Source: Sphingomonadaceae bacterium
GTDB lineage: Bacteria; Pseudomonadota; Alphaproteobacteria; Sphingomonadales; Sphingomonadaceae
DNA: 64,000 bases
Assembly: GCA_947463325.1 (NCBI GenBank)
Contig: CANHQT010000002.1
Location: 62,001 to 126,000 of the forward strand
Direction: 5' to 3'
Shown here one piece after another: positions 36,216-43,977 of this stretch. Below the pieces are notes generated by a model. It did no database searches. It was not told the origin of the DNA and saw only the letters and a list, made by a program, of their open reading frames with translations. The position numbers and the translations under genes are program-made. Position 1 is the stretch's first letter; each line of letters begins with the position of its first letter.

Positions 36216-36791
36216 ATGTGAGACAATAATGATGACGATGACAAGCTCACGATCGGTGAATCGATAGCGGCCATTGCTGGAATCATTTCTTTATTTTTAT
36301 TCTTTCAATTCGTGCAATCATTTTGGGATGAAGACACGCCTGCAACGGCGAGCGCGTCACAAGAGGCCGTTGTTCGTGAAACAGTGAGTGTCACGGTAAA
36401 TCAGATCTATGAAGACTATACAAATAACAAGATTAATGCCGACAATCTGTATTCTAACAAGATAATCTCTGTTAGCGGTTTCTTCCGATCTGTAAGCCGG
36501 GGTTCTGGAGATAACTATTCTTTCGAGATAGCGATTGTTGAACAAGGATTCCGTGGACATCCCGAAGTCTCTAGTTACAGATATGTGAAGGCTAGTTCGC
36601 CAGAAAGCGAAGGGCAGCGTCTGGCTGCGCTCAGGCCGGGTGATTTGATAACAGTAACATGTGGTGAGTATGTTACTTCTGATAATGTAATTTTTGAACC
36701 TGCGCTGAATAATTGCCAAGATGTACAGGTCATCGCGTCGGGAATGGATGGGCTCCTTCAGTATTTAAGAATGATAGGCGGCAACCGTTAA
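36216..36791 (+). pseudogene. OB-fold (tRNA_anti-like) membrane-anchored protein with apparently broken start
   Basis: From a GTG at 36312 the frame encodes 159 residues resembling the tRNA_anti-like OB-fold family: QIYEDYTNNKINADNLYSNK, IISVSGFFRSV, then LRPGDLITVTCGEY and FEPALNNCQDV. Reading the same frame upstream gives DNNDDDDKLTIGESIAAIAG followed by IISLFLFFQFV, a clear membrane segment with an acidic N-terminus, but no start codon other than ATG at 36216, which is followed at once by TGA. Either the real start is the GTG and the anchor is lost, a rare start is used, or codon 2 has mutated to a stop. AT-rich codon use differs from the flanking core genes, suggesting transfer. Confidence 0.6.
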
Positions 36792-37239
36792 TCGCGGTCA
36801 CTTCTGCTGTGACGGTCGTTTTCACTGGATCGCAGCTGTCAGGCGGGTTGAGTCGCTGTCACTCGGGGGTGGCGCATCCCGGGGGTGATGCACGTGCGGG
36901 TTGCTCAGTGCCCCGCAATGCACGCGGTAAGGACCAGGGCCCAGCGCTTCTGAGGATTGCACGTGGTCCCCAAAACCCAAAACTGGTCAATTCTTGACGG
37001 GAGATCAATCACATAGCATCCATGGCACCGCGCCACTTCGACCAAGTAGGGAGCTAAGGTGCGCGCGGAAGGTCGACTAGGAAACACGATTACGCACAAT
37101 TGCGGGTGCATGGAGAATGACGAATACGGAATGATCGTAATTGTAATATGATCTGAGGGGTGAACCTCTTCAAAAGATGATGACGATCTCCAAATTCTAA
37201 TTTACCGATGGCCCCAGCCGAACAAATGGAAGAGGCGGT
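36792..37239. other. Gene-free stretch in the accessory region
   Basis: About 450 bp. Short frames on both strands have no ribosome binding site, codon bias or recognisable product. The last 80 bp become AT-rich and hold the probable promoter and the GGAAGAGG ribosome binding site of the next gene. Nothing else is supported. Confidence 0.5.
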
Positions 37240-38217
37240 ATGGAACTTCTTGGCCCAATTTTCATATTTACATTCATAATTCTTTATCTTTTGGGGTGCG
37301 TCGGTTCTGCGTTTATCCTTTGGTTGATATATAAGTTTGTTATAAAAACTGAGGAGCGACCTGGTTTTTGGAAGTTATATAAAATTTCCTTTTCATCGGG
37401 ATTGATAGCGGGCGTTCTTGGCTATGCGCTCTTCAAGATTGCAACCGTAGCAGCGCTTTTTGGAACGGCGACAGGGCAAGGCGCCGACATGGCGCTGCTC
37501 TCGGTTGTGACGCAGATTTTGAGCTACCCAAAAGCAATGGCCGCTCTCTATCTGATCGTTATTTTGGCAATCTCCGCACTCCTCACCTACGCGGGCTTCT
37601 ATCTCGCGCACAGATATCACGCGAAATCCACAGCAAAACAAATTGCCTCCAAGGTGTCTTTGATCGTTGCTGCTATTCTCCTCGTTATCCAAGGGGCCTA
37701 CTTCACTTACGTTTGGGTCGCTGTCGCGAAAGGTGTGGAAGAGGTTTATGGCGATCTCCCTCCAGAAGAGGCTGCGGCTGCAGAAGCCGCAAGAGAATGT
37801 GCGCTACAGATGCAGAGAGCCGCGATGTTGCCAGAAGGCGAACAGGAAGCGGCGATAGCGGCAGCTACAAATTGCATGATCGAGGCAGGCAGGCTTCGCT
37901 CCCCCAATATCACCGATCAAGCGCCGACAAGTCTGCCCTCCAATTTTGATTCGGAGCTGGCTTCTGGGCCAAGTGATTTGGTCGATTTGCGAGGAATGAC
38001 TAATGAACAGCTTGTGACTGCGTTTGAAGAAGCAGCTGTTGTTTGCAGGGGCGCTGATGGAGGTGAGGCGCCCAATGGAGAAATTTGGGATAATGCCGAT
38101 ATTGAAGCATTTTGCGAGAGGCAGAGCGCTGCATCTGAAATGCTTACACAGCGGGGGCTTTGCTTTGACTTTTCGGAACAGGAATGGCGGAGCATAGGTG
38201 GTACTAATAACTGTTGA
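37240..38217 (+). CDS. Hypothetical multi-pass membrane protein with exported Cys-containing C-terminal domain
   Basis: A 325-residue protein of no family I recognise. Four hydrophobic helices fall at about 5-34, 52-75, 97-122 and 138-162 (for example IFIFTFIILYLLGCVGSAFI and VSLIVAAILLVIQGAYFTYV). The remaining ~160 residues are acidic and soluble, with Ala/Glu-rich helix LPPEEAAAAEAARECALQMQ and six Cys (CALQ, NCMIEA, VVCRG, AFCERQ, GLCFDF, NNC) that could form disulfides if periplasmic. A GGAAGAGG ribosome binding site lies well placed before ATG. Base composition is lower in GC than the core genome, pointing to acquired DNA. Confidence 0.7.
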   Translation: MELLGPIFIFTFIILYLLGCVGSAFILWLIYKFVIKTEERPGFWKLYKISFSSGLIAGVLGYALFKIATVAALFGTATGQGADMALLSVVTQILSYPKAMAALYLIVILAISALLTYAGFYLAHRYHAKSTAKQIASKVSLIVAAILLVIQGAYFTYVWVAVAKGVEEVYGDLPPEEAAAAEAARECALQMQRAAMLPEGEQEAAIAAATNCMIEAGRLRSPNITDQAPTSLPSNFDSELASGPSDLVDLRGMTNEQLVTAFEEAAVVCRGADGGEAPNGEIWDNADIEAFCERQSAASEMLTQRGLCFDFSEQEWRSIGGTNNC

Positions 38218-38580
38218 TAATAGCCAAGCCCGTCATTTGGAAGTTTTCCGTAAGCATGAGCCTTACTGAAGGCGGGCAGAGTGGATTTTACTTCGGTTCA
38301 GTAGCTCGTCTGCCTTTAAGTCGCCAACGCAAGGTGTGAGATAGGCGGCCTGACTACGGCATCGGTCCTTCGTCAGGTGAAGGGGTCTACCACCTGGCGA
38401 AGCAAACCCCGAAAACGCCGTGAGAGAGCTTGGCCCCTTTTTGCCCGCGCTTGCCTACGATCGCACAAATATGGCGAGCCTCATTTTCCGGGGCACTATC
38501 AGCAAGTCCTTGTAGATAAGCGGAATTTCGGCTATTTGACGTCGGTCACAAGGTGAAGATCTTCAATCGTGGGCAGGCAT
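38218..38580. other. Gene-free stretch with a pseudoknot-capable hairpin
   Basis: About 360 bp without a convincing gene. It is more GC-rich than the flanking accessory genes and contains a 12-bp hairpin at 38368-38402 with a possible loop-tail pseudoknot, described separately. A G-rich/C-poor segment (GCTTGGCCCCTTTTTGCCC) follows at about 38430-38450. Confidence 0.5.
38368..38410 (+). ncRNA. Candidate structured RNA element (hairpin plus pseudoknot)
   Basis: CTTCGTCAGGTG (38368-38379) pairs with CACCTGGCGAAG (38391-38402), 12 bp with one U-G pair, enclosing an 11-nt loop that contains GGGGT (38382-38386). ACCCC at 38406-38410, four bases beyond the stem, is complementary to it, giving an H-type pseudoknot. 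No known RNA family recognised; it may also be a mobile or regulatory DNA palindrome. Confidence 0.35.
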
Positions 38581-39156
38581 ATGAACGGCGAAGCGGCATC
38601 AAGAAATTTGAATAGAAAGTTGGCTCAGCTTGAGCGCATTCAAAATAAGATCAGCAACGCCGAACTAGATTTGAAAGTGGCTTTAGCCACTGGCAAAGAC
38701 AGCCAGGTTTCAAAAATACAGAATGAGATTATTGGCCTGAAGGCTGTAACACAAGATCTCGAACTAGAAATTGATCAATTAAATAACAAGATCGCTGATT
38801 TCGAAAATAAAATTATATATGATCACCAGCAAGTTATAAATAGTCATTTCAAGCTGAAAGGAAAGTATCATAGGTCGTATTGGATATTTTCAATTTTAGG
38901 ACTTATTTTGTTTTTTGTGGGATTGGGTTCACCAATCATGTTTTTGGGGATAGTATTTTTTATATATGGCATGTCTAGATGGCCTAAAGTGCAGGATCAA
39001 AAATCTATAATTGCGTTGATGGAAGCGGGAATGTCCGAAGATGAGGCGATTGACTATATTCGCGCCAGCAAAAAGCGTGCTGCTATCAAGGTAAAGAATG
39101 ACCAGCGCGAGCGGGAAATGCTGGCGGATGAAATCGCGAGGCGAATGCGTAGATAA
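38581..39156 (+). CDS. Hypothetical coiled-coil membrane protein
   Basis: A 191-residue protein of unknown family. Residues about 12-85 form a long coiled coil (LERIQNKISNAELDLKVALA, LELEIDQLNNKIADFENKI). Two closely spaced membrane helices follow at about 98-128 (WIFSILGLILFFVGLG and IMFLGIVFFIYGM), then a cytoplasmic tail with MSEDEAIDYIRASKKR and basic, acidic alternating helix ending ARRMRR. The start may be this ATG or a GTG 12 bp upstream. Codon use is strongly AT-biased, unlike the chromosome core. It may act as a membrane-attached scaffold; no partner is evident. Confidence 0.7.
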   Translation: MNGEAASRNLNRKLAQLERIQNKISNAELDLKVALATGKDSQVSKIQNEIIGLKAVTQDLELEIDQLNNKIADFENKIIYDHQQVINSHFKLKGKYHRSYWIFSILGLILFFVGLGSPIMFLGIVFFIYGMSRWPKVQDQKSIIALMEAGMSEDEAIDYIRASKKRAAIKVKNDQREREMLADEIARRMRR

Positions 39157-39166
39157 ATTTGGCGGT

Positions 39167-39186
39167 GCTACTGACCCCGCAGTAGC
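39167..39186. terminator. Hairpin after the coiled-coil gene
   Basis: GCTACTG-ACCCCG-CAGTAGC is a perfect 7-bp inverted repeat 11 bp after the stop codon. No T-run follows, so terminator activity is only possible. Confidence 0.4.
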
Positions 39187-39405
39187 CTGATGTCGTAGCG
39201 ATCTTCGCATGAACCTTACCAGCTGAATCTTTGCTTTCCCTACGGCAGCGTTTGCGCCGAGCGCTTTGAAGCGCAGGCTCAAACTGACGTTGCTGAAATG
39301 GCTACCAGTGCGAGCTGAGCGAATGAACGCTCGGCCATCGCGCCAAATTGACCGCAGCGGCTTTGGGGCATAGCTTGCGCTCGCATCCCAACCGATTGGG
39401 CCTGA

Positions 39406-40860
39406 ATGAAAAAACTGACATGTCTGGTGGCGGTGGTCGGCGCGATCATGCTGGGCGCGTGCGGCGGCGGTGGTGAGAGCAGCGCGCCTTCGCTGGTGAC
39501 TTTGAACCCGACGCCGACACCGACTCCGGCCCCGGCCCCGCCAGCCGCTCTTCCGGCGACACCTCTTTATTCGGTGAGCACCACGGCCCCGGTGCCCTAT
39601 CCGGCCGGATATACCATCCCCACAACCAACCCCGCCGACGTCAATAACGACCCCTGCCGGCTCGATCTGGACGTCGTCACCTATCCGCAATCCTGGTTGC
39701 GCGGTCGGACATTGCCCCAGGCCAGTGGCGCCCCGCTGAATGGCGCCATCGGCCGCGGCGTCATGATCAAGGATATCATGCTGGATGATAATCCCGGCTT
39801 TGTCTTGCGCGCTGCGCCCAACGCCCCGAACGGCTGCAACAATGGCGCCGGCGCTCTCAGTCGGGAATTGGACAGGACCGCGCAGCGTATAGCCCGCATG
39901 GGTGCCGGCTATGTCAAAATCACCCAATGGCACTGGATTACGGAGAGGGCCGACGGATCCTATGAGATCATTGACGCGGACAACAGCTTCGGTCCGATTT
40001 CGGATGACAATCTGAGGGCGTTTGTCGCGTCCGCGCACAGGGCCGGGTTGCAGGTCGTTGTCTGGAACCAGATCCAGATATTCGGTGACAGGCAGGGCAA
40101 TATGCGGCCGACGCCGCCGTCCAATGTCCAAAATTATGAGAAATGGTTTACCGCTTTCGGGTCTTTCATGCGGGAAAGATCGGCATTCTATCAGGCAATC
40201 GGTGTCGATGTCTGGGACATGGGATGCAATTATTGCGTGTTTAACGGCAACGAACAAAAGACGGAGTCGGAAACCCGCTTATTCTACGATCGCTATCTTG
40301 AAATCATCAGGGATGTGCGGGGGATATATCGCGGTCGAACCTATATCACTGACAATGACTGGTTCCTTTTCGGCAATGCCTACCTGTCTCACATCGACTT
40401 CATCGAAACAGGCATGTGGTCCAACAGGACGTGGACCTTGGCGGAAACGGATGTGCTGTCACCCCAGACCTACCGGAACAGCCTGAACAGCAATATCACC
40501 CGCTTGCTCGGCTTGGGAAAGCCGCTCTTTCTGTCCGTGGGCATCCAGTCCCGGCGGAACGCCCTGTCGGAGCCCGGGTATCTTGAGGAAACCGCGTGCA
40601 CCGCGGCGATCAATGATCTCGCCTTGTCGAATGGCCGGTGCATTCAAAACGAAACAGAGGTCGATTTTGCGTTGCAGGCCATCGTCATACAGGGGCAGAT
40701 GGAATATATCGCATCCTTGAACACCAACAATGTCGTGGTCTTCGCGAGCGATTATTTCGCGACCGATAGTCTGTATCCGCAAACGGCCTTTCCGAATATC
40801 GCCTCTTCGATACGGAACAAGCCATCCGAAGGTCTGTTACGCGAGTGGTTTAGGCGGTAA
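39406..40860 (+). CDS. Secreted lipoprotein with glycosidase-like TIM-barrel domain
   Basis: A 484-residue predicted lipoprotein: signal with lipobox LGAC, a Gly stretch, and a Pro/Thr-rich linker (about 35-60, PTPTPTPAPAPPAALPATP) typical of surface-exposed lipoproteins. The main domain (about 100-480) has alternating strands and helices of a glycoside-hydrolase-like barrel: RGVMIKDIMLDD, RIARMGAGYVKITQWHW, FVASAHRAGLQVVVWNQIQI, VDVWDMGCNYCVF, IDFIETGMWSN, KPLFLSVGIQSRR and VVVFASDYFATD. Candidate acids are the Asp of DVWDMG and Glu of FIETG. I cannot assign a family or substrate. GC content is closer to the core than that of the three preceding genes. Confidence 0.7.
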   Translation: MKKLTCLVAVVGAIMLGACGGGGESSAPSLVTLNPTPTPTPAPAPPAALPATPLYSVSTTAPVPYPAGYTIPTTNPADVNNDPCRLDLDVVTYPQSWLRGRTLPQASGAPLNGAIGRGVMIKDIMLDDNPGFVLRAAPNAPNGCNNGAGALSRELDRTAQRIARMGAGYVKITQWHWITERADGSYEIIDADNSFGPISDDNLRAFVASAHRAGLQVVVWNQIQIFGDRQGNMRPTPPSNVQNYEKWFTAFGSFMRERSAFYQAIGVDVWDMGCNYCVFNGNEQKTESETRLFYDRYLEIIRDVRGIYRGRTYITDNDWFLFGNAYLSHIDFIETGMWSNRTWTLAETDVLSPQTYRNSLNSNITRLLGLGKPLFLSVGIQSRRNALSEPGYLEETACTAAINDLALSNGRCIQNETEVDFALQAIVIQGQMEYIASLNTNNVVVFASDYFATDSLYPQTAFPNIASSIRNKPSEGLLREWFRR

Positions 40861-40884
40861 TTCGGCCAAACAGGGCAGCGATCC

Positions 40885-41934
40885 TCACAGCAGGGCGAGG
40901 CTGTCCAGATCGATCGCCTGACGTGCCGGCCGTTCGGCCATTACCGCGAACATCTCGTCCCCGCGTGTCGTCCGCTCGACGCTCATCGAAGCGAAAACGG
41001 CCATGAAATAGCCGCTGAGCGCGCCCAGCCGATATTCGCGCCACAGCGCCTCTTCGTCCGGCGTGACACCGGCGGCGGAAAGGCCGGCCAGCCAGCGGTC
41101 GAATGCGGTGCGGTCTAGGTCGCGGCGCGCCGATGCATCCGCCACGCCGGTGCCGATCAGATAGGCAATGTCGCTCGCCCCGCTCCCGATCCCCAGCGTC
41201 TGCCAGTCGAGTACCCAGCAGGCCGAGGCGTCCGGCGCAAACAGGATATTGTCGAGCCGCAAGTCCCCGTGGATGACCGTCCGCACTGGCGGTGTGCGAT
41301 CAAGCCAGCGGTCGAGCCGCGCGACGATCTCCGCACCGAGCGCGAGGCAGTCCTCATCGAGGCGTCCGGTGTAACGCTCGCGGAAACCGGCATAGAGCAT
41401 GGGGAAGAGCTGGCGGACGAGCTCGCGGCTGTCGCGCTGGAGCCAGGCAAGCGCGTCGATGCGCGGGCTGTTCCATAGCGGTGCGTGCAGCTTTGCCGCG
41501 GCATCGACGGCCAGCATCAGCGCATCGGCGCCCGCCCCGGCGAGCTGGTCTCCCTGCCGCGCGGGGGAGAGATCCTCTAGCAGCAGCAGGAAATCGACAC
41601 CGTCCGCCGCGATGTCCGCAAAATAGCAGGCCGGGCGGGGAACAGGGATGTCGCCCGCCAGTTCCCGGTACCAGCTCACCTCCAGCAGATAATTGCCCAG
41701 ACGTTCCGCGATGTTGCGGCTCGCGGGGTCGAGGCTGGGGCATTTGGCGATGATGCTGGTGGGCGCGCCTTGCGGCCGGTTGGCCCAGTCGAGCGTCAGG
41801 CGGAAGCTGTCACACATCTGGCCGGTGCCGACGGGTGAGGCGGAAAAGCCGGTCAGCGATCCGGCGGGGGCGCCGAGCGCGGCGGCCAGCCAGCCACTGT
41901 CCATTGCGTCGGGGCGGGTCGGGAAAGCCGTCAT
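40885..41934 (-). CDS. Aminoglycoside-phosphotransferase-fold kinase
   Basis: A 349-residue protein kinase-like phosphotransferase of the APH/choline-kinase superfamily (EcKinase-like). It shows the nucleotide-binding N-lobe (SIIAKCPSLDP with the likely ATP-contact Lys, LEVSWYRELA), hinge FLLLLEDLSPA, the catalytic HGDLRLDNILF (HGD-x4-N) and the metal-binding Asp in VLDWQTLGIG. Substrate is unknown; relatives sit beside acyl-CoA or steroid catabolism genes rather than resistance loci. It begins five bases after the stop of a DUF7065-like gene, so the two are one transcript. Not evidence of antibiotic resistance. Confidence 0.85.
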   Translation of the reverse strand: MTAFPTRPDAMDSGWLAAALGAPAGSLTGFSASPVGTGQMCDSFRLTLDWANRPQGAPTSIIAKCPSLDPASRNIAERLGNYLLEVSWYRELAGDIPVPRPACYFADIAADGVDFLLLLEDLSPARQGDQLAGAGADALMLAVDAAAKLHAPLWNSPRIDALAWLQRDSRELVRQLFPMLYAGFRERYTGRLDEDCLALGAEIVARLDRWLDRTPPVRTVIHGDLRLDNILFAPDASACWVLDWQTLGIGSGASDIAYLIGTGVADASARRDLDRTAFDRWLAGLSAAGVTPDEEALWREYRLGALSGYFMAVFASMSVERTTRGDEMFAVMAERPARQAIDLDSLALL

Positions 41935-41939
41935 CGCGC

Positions 41940-43046
41940 TCAGCCCACGAATGGATCGAACAGGCCGGTCAGCCCGGATGCGGCGTGCGGCCCGATGAAC
42001 ATCTGTTCGATGACTCCGCGCCCGACATGGCGTTGGCCGCCGACCTCCAGCACCGCTTCGGCCAGCGCCTGAATGTGCATCTGGGCCGGGTCATTGTCCG
42101 CAATGCTGTTGAGGTCGATGCGGTCATGCCCCTCCTCATAGGTCCCATGATCATGGCCATGGCCCCATAGGGGATGGGTGTAACCAAGCCCGCTCATATA
42201 GAAATGCCCGCGTCCCCCCATGCCCGATAAGGGGGTGAGGGTCAGGCGGCCATGCTCGCCCAGATCGGCGCTGACGCCGGCAATGCGGCGCGTGCCGGGG
42301 GCATAGGTGGGGATGAGTGCGGGCGCCTCGACATCCACATCCCCTCCACGCGATCCCGCTTCGGCGAACAGCACAGCGCGCCGGTTCCACGGGCGGCCCT
42401 CGCCATCGTCATTGCTGTGCAGGAACAGGCTGGTGTGATCGAATTGGGTCGGCGTCCACAGCCACCAGAATTGCGGCGGCATCGGCGCGGGCTGGGAATC
42501 GGCCTTGCCCACCGGGCGGATCCCCCAACTGCGGTCGCGCGTGCCGATGGTGGCGGCGTCGATCATGTGACGATTGCCGCCGACGTCGATCCAGCCCGAC
42601 CAGCGGCCATTCTGGGTCATGCGGGTGTAATCCATGAACAGGCGCGTGCCGACGCGGCGGGTGAAGCGCGGTTCCTCAATCGGGAAATGGCGGCCGGTGA
42701 AGGTCAGCTCTGCCGTCATCGCCCCGTCATTGGGCGCGAGGCGGATGCGCACCGAATTCAGCGGGGCGAGGATCTCGACGCTCAGCGGTCCCACCGCCAT
42801 CGCCATGCGCTCACCATTGAGGCGCGCGGAAAAACGGGCATTGTGCTGCACGCCGTCGACACAGACGCAAAAGGCGCCGTCGATCACGTCCAGCGCGGGA
42901 TAAACGCCCAGCGCCGCGGCAAAGAACAGGCTGCCGTCAGGGCTGGTGCCGTTCCAGAAGAAACGGTCATAGAAATTGCGGTCGGTAACCAGCGCCACCG
43001 GCTCCGGCGTCTGGTGGATCGGATAATCATCTCCTGCGGTCAGCAT
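41940..43046 (-). CDS. DUF7065/DUF7064-like lipocalin-fold protein
   Basis: A 368-residue cytosolic protein of a family usually annotated as hypothetical, with AttH/CrtC-like lipocalin appearance. Blocks: TDRNFYDRFFWNGTSPDGS, FTRRVGTRLFMDYTRMTQNG, GGNRHMIDAATIGTRDRSWG, PQFWWLWTPTQFDHTSLFLH and the C-terminal GLGYTHPLWGHGHDHGTYEE. The family often lies next to APH-fold kinases, as here. The chosen ATG gives MLTAGDDYPIHQTPEPVAL; 34 codons upstream are open but overlap the next gene's end. Function unknown. Confidence 0.75.
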   Translation of the reverse strand: MLTAGDDYPIHQTPEPVALVTDRNFYDRFFWNGTSPDGSLFFAAALGVYPALDVIDGAFCVCVDGVQHNARFSARLNGERMAMAVGPLSVEILAPLNSVRIRLAPNDGAMTAELTFTGRHFPIEEPRFTRRVGTRLFMDYTRMTQNGRWSGWIDVGGNRHMIDAATIGTRDRSWGIRPVGKADSQPAPMPPQFWWLWTPTQFDHTSLFLHSNDDGEGRPWNRRAVLFAEAGSRGGDVDVEAPALIPTYAPGTRRIAGVSADLGEHGRLTLTPLSGMGGRGHFYMSGLGYTHPLWGHGHDHGTYEEGHDRIDLNSIADNDPAQMHIQALAEAVLEVGGQRHVGRGVIEQMFIGPHAASGLTGLFDPFVG

Positions 43047-43128
43047 GGCGGCGCTGCGCCTCCTCTCCCTTATGTTTGATGCCAAGCCTAGCGGCTCACG
43101 GGGGCGGGGCAAGGGGGGATGGGCGTGC

Positions 43129-43977
43129 CTAGGGCCTCGGCTCCGCATTGATGGCCGCCACCGGATCGCCGGGCTCGGGCGGGTCGGCGTCGGCGGGGAT
43201 ATCGTCGATCAGCATAGCGGGGGTGGGGATGGCATCGCCCAGCGTGCGGACAGTGACGTGGAGGCCGCGCTCGTCGATGGTCAGCGCATTGCAGCTCGGC
43301 GGGGTGGACCGGATGCGCTCGGACAATGTGCCTGCGCCGATCATGCGAATGGGGCCGTTGGGGGTCTGTTGCACCAGATCGAACGGGTCATGGACATGGC
43401 CGGACAAGACGGCGGTCACCCCGGCGCGGGCGAGGGCGGCCAGTGCGCGGTTGCCGCCAGCGGTGAGCGCCTTGCCCTTGGTTCCGGCCTCCACCAGCGG
43501 ATGGTGCGCGGTGACCAGGATGGTACGATTATCGGGCTGCGCGGCGATGGCATCGAGTGCGCGCTTCAATGGCCCCTTGCCCACCCGGCCGCGCGACCAG
43601 TTGAGGCGCATTTGCGCGCGCGCGGTGGTCTTCAGCGGTACGATCGACAGGCCGGGGAGGTCGATTTCGCGCTCCACCAGCCGCTCGATCGCGCGGATCC
43701 GGCGATAGGGATCGATGAAGCGTTCGATCAGGTTGAAATAGGGCAGGTCGTGATTGCCGACCTCCACCGTCACCGGCACGTCCAGGCTCAATATCCAGTC
43801 GCAGGCGGCGGCGAATTCGCGGTGGCGCGCGCGCATGGTGATGTCGCCGGTTATGGCGACGGCATCGGGCTGTTCGGTGGCGACCAGCCGCGCGAACCAG
43901 TCCAGCGCCTCGCGGTCCTCTCGCCCGAAGTGGAGATCGCTCGCATGGAGCAGGCGGACGGGGCGGCTCTGGCTCAT
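43129..43977 (-). CDS. Metallophosphoesterase
   Basis: A 282-residue calcineurin-like phosphoesterase with all five metal motifs: LLHASDLHFG (DxH), AITGDIT (GDxx), EVGNHDLPYF (GNHD), VTAHHPL, and VLSGHVHDPFD (GHxH). The fold is that of cyclic-nucleotide phosphodiesterase CpdA or UDP-diacylglucosamine pyrophosphatase relatives; which one cannot be read. Its start overlaps the end of the lipid-kinase gene upstream by four bases, so both belong to one operon, hinting at phospholipid-related substrate. Confidence 0.9.
   Translation of the reverse strand: MSQSRPVRLLHASDLHFGREDREALDWFARLVATEQPDAVAITGDITMRARHREFAAACDWILSLDVPVTVEVGNHDLPYFNLIERFIDPYRRIRAIERLVEREIDLPGLSIVPLKTTARAQMRLNWSRGRVGKGPLKRALDAIAAQPDNRTILVTAHHPLVEAGTKGKALTAGGNRALAALARAGVTAVLSGHVHDPFDLVQQTPNGPIRMIGAGTLSERIRSTPPSCNALTIDERGLHVTVRTLGDAIPTPAMLIDDIPADADPPEPGDPVAAINAEPRP

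Noticed and set aside
35883-36267. Short frames on both strands right of rpsI
   Set aside because: They span a terminator or lack ribosome binding sites and codon bias; none gives recognisable protein.
36713-37111. Frames of 60-95 codons in the accessory gap
   Set aside because: Low-complexity translations without start context; overlap each other on opposite strands.
40885-41934. Antibiotic resistance gene (aminoglycoside phosphotransferase)
   Set aside because: Only the kinase fold is shared; length, context with a DUF7065-like gene and lack of specific APH signature segments point to metabolic use.
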